Below are positions 7,856-15,849 of a DNA stretch of 33,500 nucleotides, piece by piece; position 1 is the stretch's first letter; each line of letters begins with the position of its first letter. A program made the position numbers and the translations under genes. Under the pieces are notes generated by a model that did not search any database, was not told the DNA's origin, and saw only the letters and a list, made by a program, of their open reading frames with translations. Origin of the DNA: Prevotellamassilia timonensis (lineage in GTDB: Bacteria > Bacteroidota > Bacteroidia > Bacteroidales > Bacteroidaceae); the NCBI RefSeq assembly GCF_021531665.1, contig NZ_JADYUH010000027.1:1-33500 (forward strand). Direction: 5' to 3'.

Positions 7856-10543
7856 ATGAAATCCTTCTATAAAGCAAGTCTGCTCGCGCTCGCTCTGTTT
7901 GGACTCACCGCTTCCGCGCAGAGTCTCAAATTTGACGAAGACGCACAGAAAGCTCCCCACATCATGGCGAGCAAAGACGTTGTCGAAGTGAACTACAACG
8001 CCGGATTCAGCACCGTGGCTGTCATGGCGAACTTCGACGGATATGAGGTGGTGAAAAACACCGAAGACGCTGACTGGGTCAGCTTCCGAAAAGAAGCCAA
8101 CGGCAACATCACCTTCTTCACCACCTATAACCTGGAAACCACTGCCTCCCGCAGCGCATCCTTCACGCTGAGAAACGCAGATGGCACTGCCTCCTGCGAC
8201 ATCACCGTGGTTCAAGCTCCCAACAACGCTGCAGAGGACATCGGCGACGTGCTCCTTCCTATCGCCTCTGCCACTGCCTCCTCCACCAACAGCAGCAGCG
8301 AAGACATCACCAAATCCTATGATGGAAACGTCAGCACGCTCTGGCACTCCTCCTACAACGGATGCACCTTCCCCGTGACACTCACCTACACGCTGAAAGA
8401 GGCATCTCACGTGGACTACATGGTCTATACACCGCGCACCAGCGGCGTGAACGGAAACTTCGGAGAGGTGAAGGTCTATTATGCCACCTCCGCAGAACCC
8501 TCCACCTGGGTGCTCGTGAAAGGAGCTGACTTCGGAAAGTCCAACACTCCCTCCACACTGAGCTTCGGCGAAAACGGCATCAACGACGTGCTGAAAGTGA
8601 AAATTGAAGTCTATTCCGCCGGAAGCGACAAAACCACCAACTTCGCCTCCTGCGCCGAAATGGGATTCTACTCCATCGATGCCGCACTCCTGGACGCCAT
8701 GAACAACATCTTCACCAGCAAACTCTGCAACGAACTCAAGCCCGGTGTGGATGCAGCAGCGGTGGCTGCCATGACGCAACCCTATCTCAAAGTGCTCGCC
8801 ACCAAACTGCTCGAAGGAAACTACTCCACCCGCTACAGAGTCGGATCCTTCGACTGCTATCGCAACCGCACACTCCTCCAAAGCGAACTCTGCACCAGCA
8901 ACGCCTACGACCTCTATGAAAACCCCACCGGAATCTACGTGGACAAGGACGAACAACTCGTCGTCTTCGCTGACAAGATTGACCCAAACTATCCCGTGGA
9001 CCTCTGCATTGCCAACTTTAGCAACAAGGCGGACATCGAAGCGGAAGGACAAGCCGCATCATACTACTCACTGAAAAATGGCATCAACGTCTTCAAAGCA
9101 AATAACCGAGGTAATATCTACGTTAGCTACTACTCCAACAACGAAACTGCCGCACCGCAAGTGGACCTCCACTTCGCCATGGCACGTGAAAACGGCTACT
9201 TCAAGCAAGGACGCGACAACAACGAAGAGTGGAAACGAATCCTCGACAATGCCGTCAGCGACAACATCGACATCCTCAGCAACCGCCTCCACGTGGTTGC
9301 TCCCGTCCAACAACTTCGCCTTGGAAAAGTCACCAACGCCGAGAAACTCGTGCTGATTTATGACAGCCTCATCTATCGCGAACGAGAAATCATGGGACTA
9401 CCGCAACGCAACCTCGAACCGAAAAACCACCAGTTCGCACGCCCCGTCAAAAGCGGAATGTTTGCAGACGGATATGGCGCAGCTGCCTACTTTGACGCGT
9501 GGGTCGGATGGACCAGCCACGAAGACTTCGAATTCTGGGGCATGGCACACGAACTCGGACACAACAACCAAATCACTCCGGGATTCAAATGGCACGGATG
9601 CGGCGAAACCACCAACAACATCTACGCCTCCTGGGTGGAACATAAACTGAAATCTAAGAAAGCCTACGGAAACGGCTATCACAGACTTGAAGACGAAGTC
9701 ACCGGCATCGATGACTACAGCGGCATGCGCGGCGGACGCTTCCAAGTTTATCTCGAAGAAGGTGTGCGCAAAGGCATCTCATGGCAACTGCAGGATGGTT
9801 GCGACTACCACGGCACCACTCCCAACAACAAAACCGTGAACGACGAGGATGAAAACGGAAACACACTCGGCAGCGTCACCACAAAGACCCGAAACTACGA
9901 CCACTTCGTTAAAGTCGTTCCCTTCTGGCAACTCTCTCTCTGGACCGAAGAATGCGAAAAAGCACCCGGAGCATGGGGAAACCTGATTCACTCCTATCGA
10001 ACCAACTTCAACGCAAGCACCTTCAACACTGCCGGAAAACAGCAGATTGAAATGATGAAACGTTTCATGGACGGCTGCGGCATCGACCTCTGCGACTTCT
10101 TCGAAAAAGCAGGTCTCCTCAGACCGATTCACGCCTACATCGAGGACTACTCTCCGGGCTGGAACGTCATCACGCAAGCCATGTGTGACGAACTGAAAAC
10201 CTACATCGCAAGCAAAGGATATCCCAAAGCTCCCGCCGCACTGAACTACATCAACGCCTACAACTGCGAGAACTTCCGCAACGAAGTGCACCTCGCTGAA
10301 GGAACCGTGGGCAACGGATGTACGCTCCAGAGCAACAAAGTGAAGGTGGACAACGAAGCATGGCCCGGCGCAGTGGGTTACGAAACCTACAACGCCGCCG
10401 GCGAACTCATCCGCATCACTATGTTCGGCCTCGGAGACAGCCAGATTTCATCTAAATACACCTACGTTCTCTTCCCCTCCGATGCCAACTACATCATGGC
10501 AGTGGGCTACGACGGCACCAAGGTGAAAATCTATCAGAAGTAA
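7856..10543 (+). CDS. BACON-CBM32-M60-like zinc metallopeptidase (mucinase type)
   Basis: An 895-residue secreted protease. After a signal peptide (SFYKASLLALALFGLTASAQ) comes a BACON-type beta domain (about 35-125, ending in SFTLRNADGTASCDITVVQA). An F5/8-type C or CBM32 domain follows (about 130-275, with ITKSYDGNVSTLWHS). The M60-like gluzincin domain carries HELGH at 565-569 and a third ligand or partner Glu584, giving HExGHx14E. The same order BACON-CBM32-M60 is known from Bacteroides thetaiotaomicron BT4244, which cleaves O-glycosylated mucin-type proteins. A similar activity on host glycoproteins is inferred. A final beta-rich domain of about 100 residues ends the protein, without an obvious T9SS sorting domain. 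The gene ends just before a strong terminator. Confidence 0.95.
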   Translation: MKSFYKASLLALALFGLTASAQSLKFDEDAQKAPHIMASKDVVEVNYNAGFSTVAVMANFDGYEVVKNTEDADWVSFRKEANGNITFFTTYNLETTASRSASFTLRNADGTASCDITVVQAPNNAAEDIGDVLLPIASATASSTNSSSEDITKSYDGNVSTLWHSSYNGCTFPVTLTYTLKEASHVDYMVYTPRTSGVNGNFGEVKVYYATSAEPSTWVLVKGADFGKSNTPSTLSFGENGINDVLKVKIEVYSAGSDKTTNFASCAEMGFYSIDAALLDAMNNIFTSKLCNELKPGVDAAAVAAMTQPYLKVLATKLLEGNYSTRYRVGSFDCYRNRTLLQSELCTSNAYDLYENPTGIYVDKDEQLVVFADKIDPNYPVDLCIANFSNKADIEAEGQAASYYSLKNGINVFKANNRGNIYVSYYSNNETAAPQVDLHFAMARENGYFKQGRDNNEEWKRILDNAVSDNIDILSNRLHVVAPVQQLRLGKVTNAEKLVLIYDSLIYREREIMGLPQRNLEPKNHQFARPVKSGMFADGYGAAAYFDAWVGWTSHEDFEFWGMAHELGHNNQITPGFKWHGCGETTNNIYASWVEHKLKSKKAYGNGYHRLEDEVTGIDDYSGMRGGRFQVYLEEGVRKGISWQLQDGCDYHGTTPNNKTVNDEDENGNTLGSVTTKTRNYDHFVKVVPFWQLSLWTEECEKAPGAWGNLIHSYRTNFNASTFNTAGKQQIEMMKRFMDGCGIDLCDFFEKAGLLRPIHAYIEDYSPGWNVITQAMCDELKTYIASKGYPKAPAALNYINAYNCENFRNEVHLAEGTVGNGCTLQSNKVKVDNEAWPGAVGYETYNAAGELIRITMFGLGDSQISSKYTYVLFPSDANYIMAVGYDGTKVKIYQK

Positions 10544-10565
10544 GTTCTGACTCACTTTCCCAAAA

Positions 10566-10608
10566 ACTCCCGCAGGTTGCACCAAGCAAATCCTGCGGGA
10601 GTTTTTTT
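10566..10608 (+). terminator. Rho-independent terminator after the M60 peptidase gene
   Basis: An 11-bp perfect stem ACTCCCGCAGG / CCTGCGGGAGT (10566-10576 and 10592-10602) has a 15-nt loop that can itself pair TTGC with GCAA, followed by seven T. It lies 22 bp past the peptidase stop codon and closes the possible argH-M60 transcript. Confidence 0.92.
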
Positions 10609-10754
10609 GTGTGTGACTTTTGGCTGTGATTGACGCTGTTTTGATAGTCATTTAACGGCGTCACGACGGGTCGGTGACGGGACGAATCACGTGGCTCAGC
10701 GTGGTAGCGGCAAATATTTGACCGTAGAAAAGTTTGGTGTATGTAAGCAGAAAT

Positions 10755-10810
10755 ATGGCTGTCCGGTAAAAACTTTTCTGTGCGCAAAAAAAGTTTTACC
10801 GGACAGCCAT
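10755..10810. repeat. Long imperfect inverted repeat between convergent genes
   Basis: Left arm 10755-10777 and right arm 10786-10810 share ATGGCTGTCCGGTAAAA on opposite strands, continuing into ACTTTT / AAAAGT with a single A indel. The loop is about 8-10 nt (CTGTGCGC). It is too long and lacks the T-tail of a simple terminator. It resembles the paired ends of a deleted mobile element or a repeat hairpin. The rest of the 333-bp gap between the peptidase and folD genes (10609-10750 and 10811-10875) shows nothing recognisable. Confidence 0.8.
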
Positions 10811-10875
10811 ACTTTTCACTGAATCCGAAATTCGTCAAAGATCTTCAAAAAAACGAATGATGAAAAAAAGCATCA

Positions 10876-11754
10876 TTACGCGTAGAATTCATGCTTGGCG
10901 GCGGAGAGTGTGTTCAGCATCAACATACAAATCGTCATCGGTCCCACGCCACCGGGAACGGGCGTGATGGCGGAACAGAGCGGGGCGACGTGTTCAAAAT
11001 CAACATCACCTTGGAGGCGGAAACCTTTCGGACGAGTGGAATCCGGCACACGGGTCGTGCCCACGTCAATCACCACGGCACCGGGCTTGACCATGTCTGC
11101 CGTCACAAAAGCCGGACTGCCCACAGCGGCAATGAGGATGTCAGCATCGCGACACTCAGCCTGAAGATTGCGGCTCTGACTGTGACAAACGGTGACGGTC
11201 GCGTTTCCATAACCCTTCTGCAACATCAGCTGCGCCATCGGCTTGCCCACAATGTTGCTGCGACCAAGCACGACGCACTTTTTTCCGATGGTGTCAATGT
11301 CATAGCGACGGAGCAGTTCGAGGATTCCTTTCGGCGTGGCGGAGATGAAGCAGGGAAGTCCAATCGCCATGCGTCCCACGTTGATGGGATGGAAGCCATC
11401 CACATCTTTGCGATAGTCAATGGCTTCGATGATTTTCTGTTCTGAAATATGAGCAGGGAGAGGAAGTTGCACGATGAAACCATCCACGTTCGGATCGCGA
11501 TTCAGTTCGTCCACTTTCGCCAACAGTTCCTCCTCCGTCACATCTTCTTCAAAGCGGATGAGGGAGGAGGTGAAGCGACATGCCTCACACGCCAAGACCT
11601 TGTTGCGAACGTAGGTCTCACTGCCGCCATCATGTCCCACAAGCACCGCAGCCAAGTGCGGCGCACGTTTTCCCGCCGCCAGCATGCGGTTCACCTCTTC
11701 GGCGATTTCTTCTTTGATTTTTGCTGCTGTCGCTTTTCCGTCAATCAGTTGCAT
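10876..11754 (-). CDS. folD: Bifunctional methylenetetrahydrofolate dehydrogenase / methenyl-THF cyclohydrolase
   Basis: A 292-residue cytosolic enzyme interconverting 5,10-methylene-THF, 5,10-methenyl-THF and 10-formyl-THF with NADP, feeding purine synthesis and formylation. The catalytic tyrosine and lysine are Y48 and K52 in SETYVRNK. Further family motifs are [23 protein letters not shown], the nucleotide loop [12 protein letters not shown] and [11 protein letters not shown] near the C-terminus. Length is typical. The gene starts 39 bp after ffh on the same strand with no terminator between, so the two are probably co-transcribed, an arrangement I recall from other Bacteroides genomes. 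The downstream side faces the convergent M60 gene across the inverted repeat at 10755-10810. Confidence 0.97.
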   Translation of the reverse strand: MQLIDGKATAAKIKEEIAEEVNRMLAAGKRAPHLAAVLVGHDGGSETYVRNKVLACEACRFTSSLIRFEEDVTEEELLAKVDELNRDPNVDGFIVQLPLPAHISEQKIIEAIDYRKDVDGFHPINVGRMAIGLPCFISATPKGILELLRRYDIDTIGKKCVVLGRSNIVGKPMAQLMLQKGYGNATVTVCHSQSRNLQAECRDADILIAAVGSPAFVTADMVKPGAVVIDVGTTRVPDSTRPKGFRLQGDVDFEHVAPLCSAITPVPGGVGPMTICMLMLNTLSAAKHEFYA

Positions 11755-11793
11755 TGGAAGTTTAGTTTAGGGGTTGGGTGTTCTGTAGGAGTC

Positions 11794-13137
11794 TCATCTT
11801 TTCGGCATACCGGGAATTTTGGGCATGCCTGCCATGAGCTTGCTCATGTTGTTTCCGGAGACGAGTTTCATCATCTTGCGTGTCTGCTCGAATTGCTTGA
11901 CGAGGCGGTTCACCTCTTGGAGCGACGTACCGCTACCTTTGGCAATTCTCAGTTTTCGGCTTTGGTTGAGAATTTCCGGTCGGTGGCGTTCCGCAGGCGT
12001 CATGGAGAGGATAATGGCTTCAATGCCCTTGAACGCGTCATCGTCAATGTCCACGTCTTTGAGCGCTTTGCCAACACCGGGAATCATGGACGCAAGGTCT
12101 TTCAAATTGCCCATCTTCTTGATTTGCTGAATCTGGTTCAGAAAATCGTTGAAGTCGAACTGGTTCTTGCGGATTTTGCGTTGCAGTTTGAGCGCTTCCT
12201 GTTCGTCAAACTGTTCCTGTGCTTTCTCCACAAGGCTGACGATGTCACCCATGCCGAGGATGCGGTCTGCCATTCGTTCGGGATGGAAAACGTCAAGCGC
12301 TTCCATCTTTTCGCCCGTTCCGACAAAGAGAATGGGCTTATCAACCACGTTACGAATGGAAAGGGCAGCACCACCGCGGGTGTCGCCGTCGAGTTTTGTC
12401 AGCACAACTCCTTCAAAGTCGAGGCGGTCGTTGAACTCTTTGGCGGTGTTCACGGCGTCCTGTCCGGTCATGGCATCGACCACGAAGAGGGTATCGTCGG
12501 GTTGAACTGCTGCCTTGATGGCGGCGATTTCGTTCATCAGTTCTTCATCGACGGCGAGGCGTCCGGCGGTATCGACGATGACGGTGTCATAGCCTTTCGC
12601 CTTGGCTTCGTGAACGCCTTCAAGAGCAATCTTGACGGGGTCTTTTTCCTCGCGGTTCACATACACCTCCACGCCAATCTGCTCACCGAGCACCTGGAGT
12701 TGGTCAATGGCGGCGGGACGATAGACGTCGCAGGCAACGAGCAAGGGTTTGCGTGATTTTTTGTTTTTCAGCAGGAGCGCGAGCTTACCGGAGAGGGTCG
12801 TCTTACCCGCACCGTTGAGACCTGCCATGAGAATGACGGAGGGTCGGGAGGAGAGTTTCAGTTCTCCGGCTTGTCCGCCCATGAGTTGGGTCAGTTCGTC
12901 GTGGACGATTTTGACCATGAGTTGTCCCGGTTTGACGCTGGTGAGAACGTTCTTTCCGAGTGCCTTCTGCTTCACCGTGTCGGTGAATTGCTTGGCAACC
13001 TTGAAGTTCACGTCGGCATCAAGGAGGGCGCGTCGCACGTCTTTGAGTGTTTCGGCGACGTTGATTTCTGTGATTTTTCCTTCGCCCTTCAGCAATTTGA
13101 AGGAGCGTTCAAGTCTCTCGCTAAGATTTTCAAACAT
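11794..13137 (-). CDS. ffh: Signal recognition particle GTPase Ffh
   Basis: A 447-residue SRP54 homologue that binds 4.5S RNA and signal sequences and docks to FtsY at the membrane. The N domain (1-90) is followed by the G domain, with the P-loop GLNGAGKTT at 106-114, DTAGRLAVDEEL, TKLDGDTRGGAAL and the closing GTGEK. The methionine-rich M domain (about 300-447) contains FDFNDFLNQIQQIKKMG and the RNA-binding region GSGTSLQEVNRLVKQFEQ, then ends in MPKIPGMPKR. Length is normal. It is probably co-transcribed with folD downstream. Neither ftsY nor a 4.5S RNA gene is in the window. Confidence 0.98.
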   Translation of the reverse strand: MFENLSERLERSFKLLKGEGKITEINVAETLKDVRRALLDADVNFKVAKQFTDTVKQKALGKNVLTSVKPGQLMVKIVHDELTQLMGGQAGELKLSSRPSVILMAGLNGAGKTTLSGKLALLLKNKKSRKPLLVACDVYRPAAIDQLQVLGEQIGVEVYVNREEKDPVKIALEGVHEAKAKGYDTVIVDTAGRLAVDEELMNEIAAIKAAVQPDDTLFVVDAMTGQDAVNTAKEFNDRLDFEGVVLTKLDGDTRGGAALSIRNVVDKPILFVGTGEKMEALDVFHPERMADRILGMGDIVSLVEKAQEQFDEQEALKLQRKIRKNQFDFNDFLNQIQQIKKMGNLKDLASMIPGVGKALKDVDIDDDAFKGIEAIILSMTPAERHRPEILNQSRKLRIAKGSGTSLQEVNRLVKQFEQTRKMMKLVSGNNMSKLMAGMPKIPGMPKR

Positions 13138-13171
13138 ATTTTGGAAAAGGGTCTAAAAGGTCAAAAGTGGC

Positions 13172-13188
13172 TGGCGCTTTGAGCGCCA
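13172..13188. repeat. TGGCGCTTTGAGCGCCA hairpin
   Basis: A short palindrome (TGGCGC, loop TTTGA or TCAAA, GCGCCA) lies between the DUF4923-like gene and ffh. A near-copy (TGGCGCACTCAAAGCGCCA) lies at 15676-15694 in the leader of the beta-barrel gene. Here it may act as a weak terminator or RNA stabiliser; there is no T-run directly after the stem. Confidence 0.55.
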
Positions 13189-13222
13189 ACGAAGGCGAAC
13201 TGAGCAGCGCAGAAGGCGTTTC

Positions 13223-13900
13223 TTATTTGCTCATCTGCAAGCCGACGTAGAGTCCGTCGTAGTTGCTCAGCAGTTCTGATGCGGTTTTGAGGGTGGAGTT
13301 GCTGCTGAAAGCGGAAAGAGTCTTGACGAGCGTCAGGAGTTTGTCGCTGTCCATGAGCAGACTGATGTTTGAACCGTTGCGGGCGATGCGCGGCGTCATG
13401 GTGCCGAGTCCGTTGAGGTAGGTGAGCGTCAGCTTTTTGTTCGCGCTGTCGAGGGTGTATTGTCCGTTGATGGTGCGGCTTCCGATTTGTGCGGAATAGG
13501 TGTTGTCCTTGTTGAAGGTGAATTTGCAAGACCCTTTCTTGAGTCCCACTTTTTCAAGTCCTGCGCTCAACTTCTCTTCGATGGACGCAGCCGCTATTTC
13601 GCCGCCCGCTTTGGCGAGGAAGTTTTCAGTCTCGAAGACGCAGTCAGCAGTCTGATAGGTCCAAGTGCCGACGAGGTCATTCTGAGTGAGGGTTGTGCCG
13701 GAGTTGAGCAGATTGCCCAGCAGGCTGGTGAGTCCCGTGGTCAGTGCGGAGCTGGTGGAGCTGCCACTCGTCAAAGCCCCACTGCCGAGCAGACCTGTTC
13801 CGGTTGTGCCGCCTTGAGAAAGGAGAGAAGAACCGTTACCACAAGAAGTGAAAAGAAGGGAGGCTGCCATCAACGCAGCGGAAAAGAATGTACGTTTCAT
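13223..13900 (-). CDS. DUF4923-like (lipocalin-like) lipoprotein
   Basis: A 225-residue predicted lipoprotein. The signal peptide KRTFFSAALMAASLLFTSC gives lipidation at about Cys20. A Ser/Gly/Thr-rich low-complexity linker follows (about 22-70), then a compact domain starting LVGTWTYQTADCVFETENFLAKAG. It has the alternating strands of lipocalin-like lipoproteins (CKFTFNKDNTYSAQ, GQYTLDSANKKLTLTYL). The pattern agrees with the Bacteroidetes DUF4923 family as I remember it. Function is unknown; it is presumably in the periplasm or outer membrane. It lies 85 bp upstream of ffh and 100 bp downstream of thiL, both on the same strand. The linker length and lipid anchor suggest a protein reaching away from the membrane. 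Confidence 0.8.
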   Translation of the reverse strand: MKRTFFSAALMAASLLFTSCGNGSSLLSQGGTTGTGLLGSGALTSGSSTSSALTTGLTSLLGNLLNSGTTLTQNDLVGTWTYQTADCVFETENFLAKAGGEIAAASIEEKLSAGLEKVGLKKGSCKFTFNKDNTYSAQIGSRTINGQYTLDSANKKLTLTYLNGLGTMTPRIARNGSNISLLMDSDKLLTLVKTLSAFSSNSTLKTASELLSNYDGLYVGLQMSK

Positions 13901-14000
13901 TGCTTCAATGTTTTAGGGTTTAGTTTTTATGCTTTTTGTTACGGATGATTTGAATGATTCGGATGTGACGTCCTATTTTCTGAATATAAAAAGGCGGTCG

Positions 14001-15059
14001 TCATGCCTCGCTTTTCTCTGCGAGCGGGTTCCAGCCCTGCGCTTTGAGGTCGAACTCTTGTCCGTCGCGGGTCACGAGTTTCTGTCCGAGTTCGGCGCGG
14101 GTGACATAGCCAATCTCTTTCACATCAGGGAGAGTAGTCACCAGTTCGTGGGCGGTGAGAGGCACGGTGAAAAGGAGTTCATAGTCTTCACCTCCGTTGA
14201 GTGCGGCGGTATAGACGTTCATGCCAAACTCTTCGGCGGCAAGGGCGGTCTGATAATCAACCGGAATTTTCTCTTCATAGATTCTGCAGCCCACGCCGCT
14301 CTTTTTGCAGATGTGCATCAGTTCGGAAGAGAGTCCGTCGCTGATGTCAATCATGGCTGTCGGGAGAATCTCCGCTTTCTGCAGGGCGTCAATGACGTCG
14401 CGGCGTGCCTCGGGTTTGAGGATGCGCTCGATGAGATATTCTCTTCCGCTGAAGTCAGGTTGTGCGACGGTTTCCGTGCCACCCTTCTGTCCGCTGAGCA
14501 CACGCTTTTCGCGTTCAAGGAGTTGAAGCCCGAGATAGGCGGCACCGAGGTTTCCGCTGACGCAGATGAGGTCGGTGTCGTGTGCTCCGGAGCGTTTGAC
14601 AATGCGTTCTTCCTCGACTTCACCGAGACAGGTGATGCTGATTGCCACGCCGGTGAGTGAAGACGTGGTGTCGCCTCCAACGAGATCAACGCCGTGTCGT
14701 TCGCAGGCGAGGCGCAGTCCGGCGTAGAGTTCGTCGAGGTGTTCCACCTTGCATTTTCTGCCAACAGCGATGCTGACGAGGAGTTGACGCGGACGAGCGT
14801 TCATGGCATATACGTCACTGAGATTCACCATTGCCGCTTTGTAGCCGAGATGTTTGAGGGGCGTGTAGGTGAGGTCGAAGTGAATGCCCTCCATCAACAT
14901 GTCCGTGGTCGCCACGACGCGGTTTTTTGCGTCTGAAGCATAGTTCATCACAGCACAATCATCTCCCACTCCGAGAAGAGTGGAGGCATTGAAAGGCGCA
15001 AGTCCTTCAGTGAGTCGGTCAATCAGTCCGAACTCACCCAAAGTGGAGATTTCCGTCAT
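14001..15059 (-). CDS. thiL: Thiamine-monophosphate kinase
   Basis: A 352-residue cytosolic kinase that phosphorylates thiamine monophosphate to thiamine pyrophosphate, the last step of the pathway. It belongs to the PurM/AIR-synthase fold. Motifs seen are GVGDDCAVMNY near residue 30, the metal and substrate segment ATTDMLMEGIHFDL, VNLSDVYAMNARPRQLL, DLVGGDTTSS, MIDISDGLSSELMHI and the C-terminal GGEDYELLFTVP. All key Asp residues of the family appear present. Length is slightly above the usual 320-345. No other thi gene or TPP riboswitch is visible near it. The upstream side is closed by the strong terminator of the neighbouring beta-barrel gene, so a private promoter must lie in 15060-15105, but no TAnnTTTG box is evident there. 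Confidence 0.95.
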   Translation of the reverse strand: MTEISTLGEFGLIDRLTEGLAPFNASTLLGVGDDCAVMNYASDAKNRVVATTDMLMEGIHFDLTYTPLKHLGYKAAMVNLSDVYAMNARPRQLLVSIAVGRKCKVEHLDELYAGLRLACERHGVDLVGGDTTSSLTGVAISITCLGEVEEERIVKRSGAHDTDLICVSGNLGAAYLGLQLLEREKRVLSGQKGGTETVAQPDFSGREYLIERILKPEARRDVIDALQKAEILPTAMIDISDGLSSELMHICKKSGVGCRIYEEKIPVDYQTALAAEEFGMNVYTAALNGGEDYELLFTVPLTAHELVTTLPDVKEIGYVTRAELGQKLVTRDGQEFDLKAQGWNPLAEKSEA

Positions 15060-15105
15060 TTTCGGTTTGGGAAAATTCTAAGTTATCTTCTATAATAAAA
15101 ACCGT

Positions 15106-15150
15106 CATGACTTCGTGAGAATCGCCGGTGGCAGTTCTCACGAAGTCATG
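15106..15150 (-). terminator. Terminator of the beta-barrel gene
   Basis: A perfect 16-bp stem CATGACTTCGTGAGAA / TTCTCACGAAGTCATG (15106-15121 and 15135-15150) has a 13-nt loop. On the minus strand it is followed by ACGGTTTTTATTAT. It lies 17 bp past the stop codon of the minus-strand beta-barrel gene. Confidence 0.9.
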
Positions 15151-15167
15151 CGGAGTTCATTTTGTGG

Positions 15168-15647
15168 TCAGAAGTAGAAGCCGAGTCCCACCTTCAGACC
15201 AACGGTGCTCTTGTTGGAAAAATCGTCAACCGACATTTGATAGTAGGCAGCCGGTTCGATGGTGAGGTGTTTGTTGATGAAGAAGGCGTAGCCCACTTCC
15301 ACGGGGATGGCGAAGTCGTTGCTTTTGGGCGAATAGTGGATGTAAGTTGCGCCGGCACCGAGGAAGACACCGCACTGGTCGAAATAGTAGCGCGCACCGA
15401 CACCGAAGTTAAAGTCATCGGATTCCTTGGTGTGATTATAGCCCACCTGAGCGCGAAGCATGAGGCAGTCATCGATGAAATAGCCTGCATTGGCATCGAG
15501 TCCAAAGCGGAACTTCTGTTCGCCGCTGTATTGCAGGTTCAATCCCGTCAAGGCGGTGCTGAGGTGTTTCTTACCCTTTTCAAACTGCGCGCTGGCGCTC
15601 AAGGTTCCCGTCAAAAGAATGAGAACGAGGAGAATCTTCTTCATCAT
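15168..15647 (-). CDS. Small outer-membrane beta-barrel protein
   Basis: A 159-residue protein with a clear signal peptide (KKILLVLILLTGTLSASA). It has alternating amphipathic strands, many aromatic girdle residues (FRFGLDANAGYF, GVGARYYFDQCGVFLGAGATYIHY) and a C-terminal Phe in VGLGFYF, all typical of eight-stranded outer-membrane barrels of Bacteroidetes. The open frame extends to 15683, but the two adjacent Met codons at 15645-15647 and 15642-15644 directly precede the signal sequence, so the start is taken here. It has its own -7 box and terminator and so is a single-gene unit. A hairpin lies in its leader. Function is unknown; porin-like or structural roles are possible. Confidence 0.85.
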   Translation of the reverse strand: MMKKILLVLILLTGTLSASAQFEKGKKHLSTALTGLNLQYSGEQKFRFGLDANAGYFIDDCLMLRAQVGYNHTKESDDFNFGVGARYYFDQCGVFLGAGATYIHYSPKSNDFAIPVEVGYAFFINKHLTIEPAAYYQMSVDDFSNKSTVGLKVGLGFYF

Positions 15648-15675
15648 GTTTTCTTGAATAAAAGGATGGGAAATG

Positions 15676-15694
15676 TGGCGCACTCAAAGCGCCA
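15676..15694 (-). promoter_or_regulatory. 5'-leader hairpin of the beta-barrel gene
   Basis: The palindrome TGGCGC...GCGCCA lies about 10 nt after the transcription start predicted from the -7 box at 15712-15719 and about 29 nt before the start codon. It would form an early hairpin in the mRNA leader. The same hairpin core occurs at 13172-13188. Confidence 0.5.
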
Positions 15695-15711
15695 TTCGTT
15701 GAAATACAGCG

Positions 15712-15719
15712 CAAAAATA
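15712..15719 (-). promoter_or_regulatory. -7 promoter box for the beta-barrel gene
   Basis: The minus strand reads TATTTTTG, matching TAnnTTTG, 65 bp before the chosen start codon. The predicted start of transcription is near 15705. Confidence 0.6.
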
Positions 15720-15849
15720 CTGCTTTTCTGCCAACTAACAGCCGTTTCCTCCTTTTTTTGTGAGATGGGAGCACGGCTCTTTCATTGAAGATTGCCCAAG
15801 ACTTTCAATGTGTTCTATTTCATAGCCCCCACATTTTGAGATTTCTGGA

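Noticed and set aside
7811-9052. 413-codon minus-strand frame opposite the M60 peptidase gene
   Set aside because: Composition is that of a complement of a strongly coding strand. The peptidase domains are intact on the plus strand and no family pattern is visible in the minus frame.
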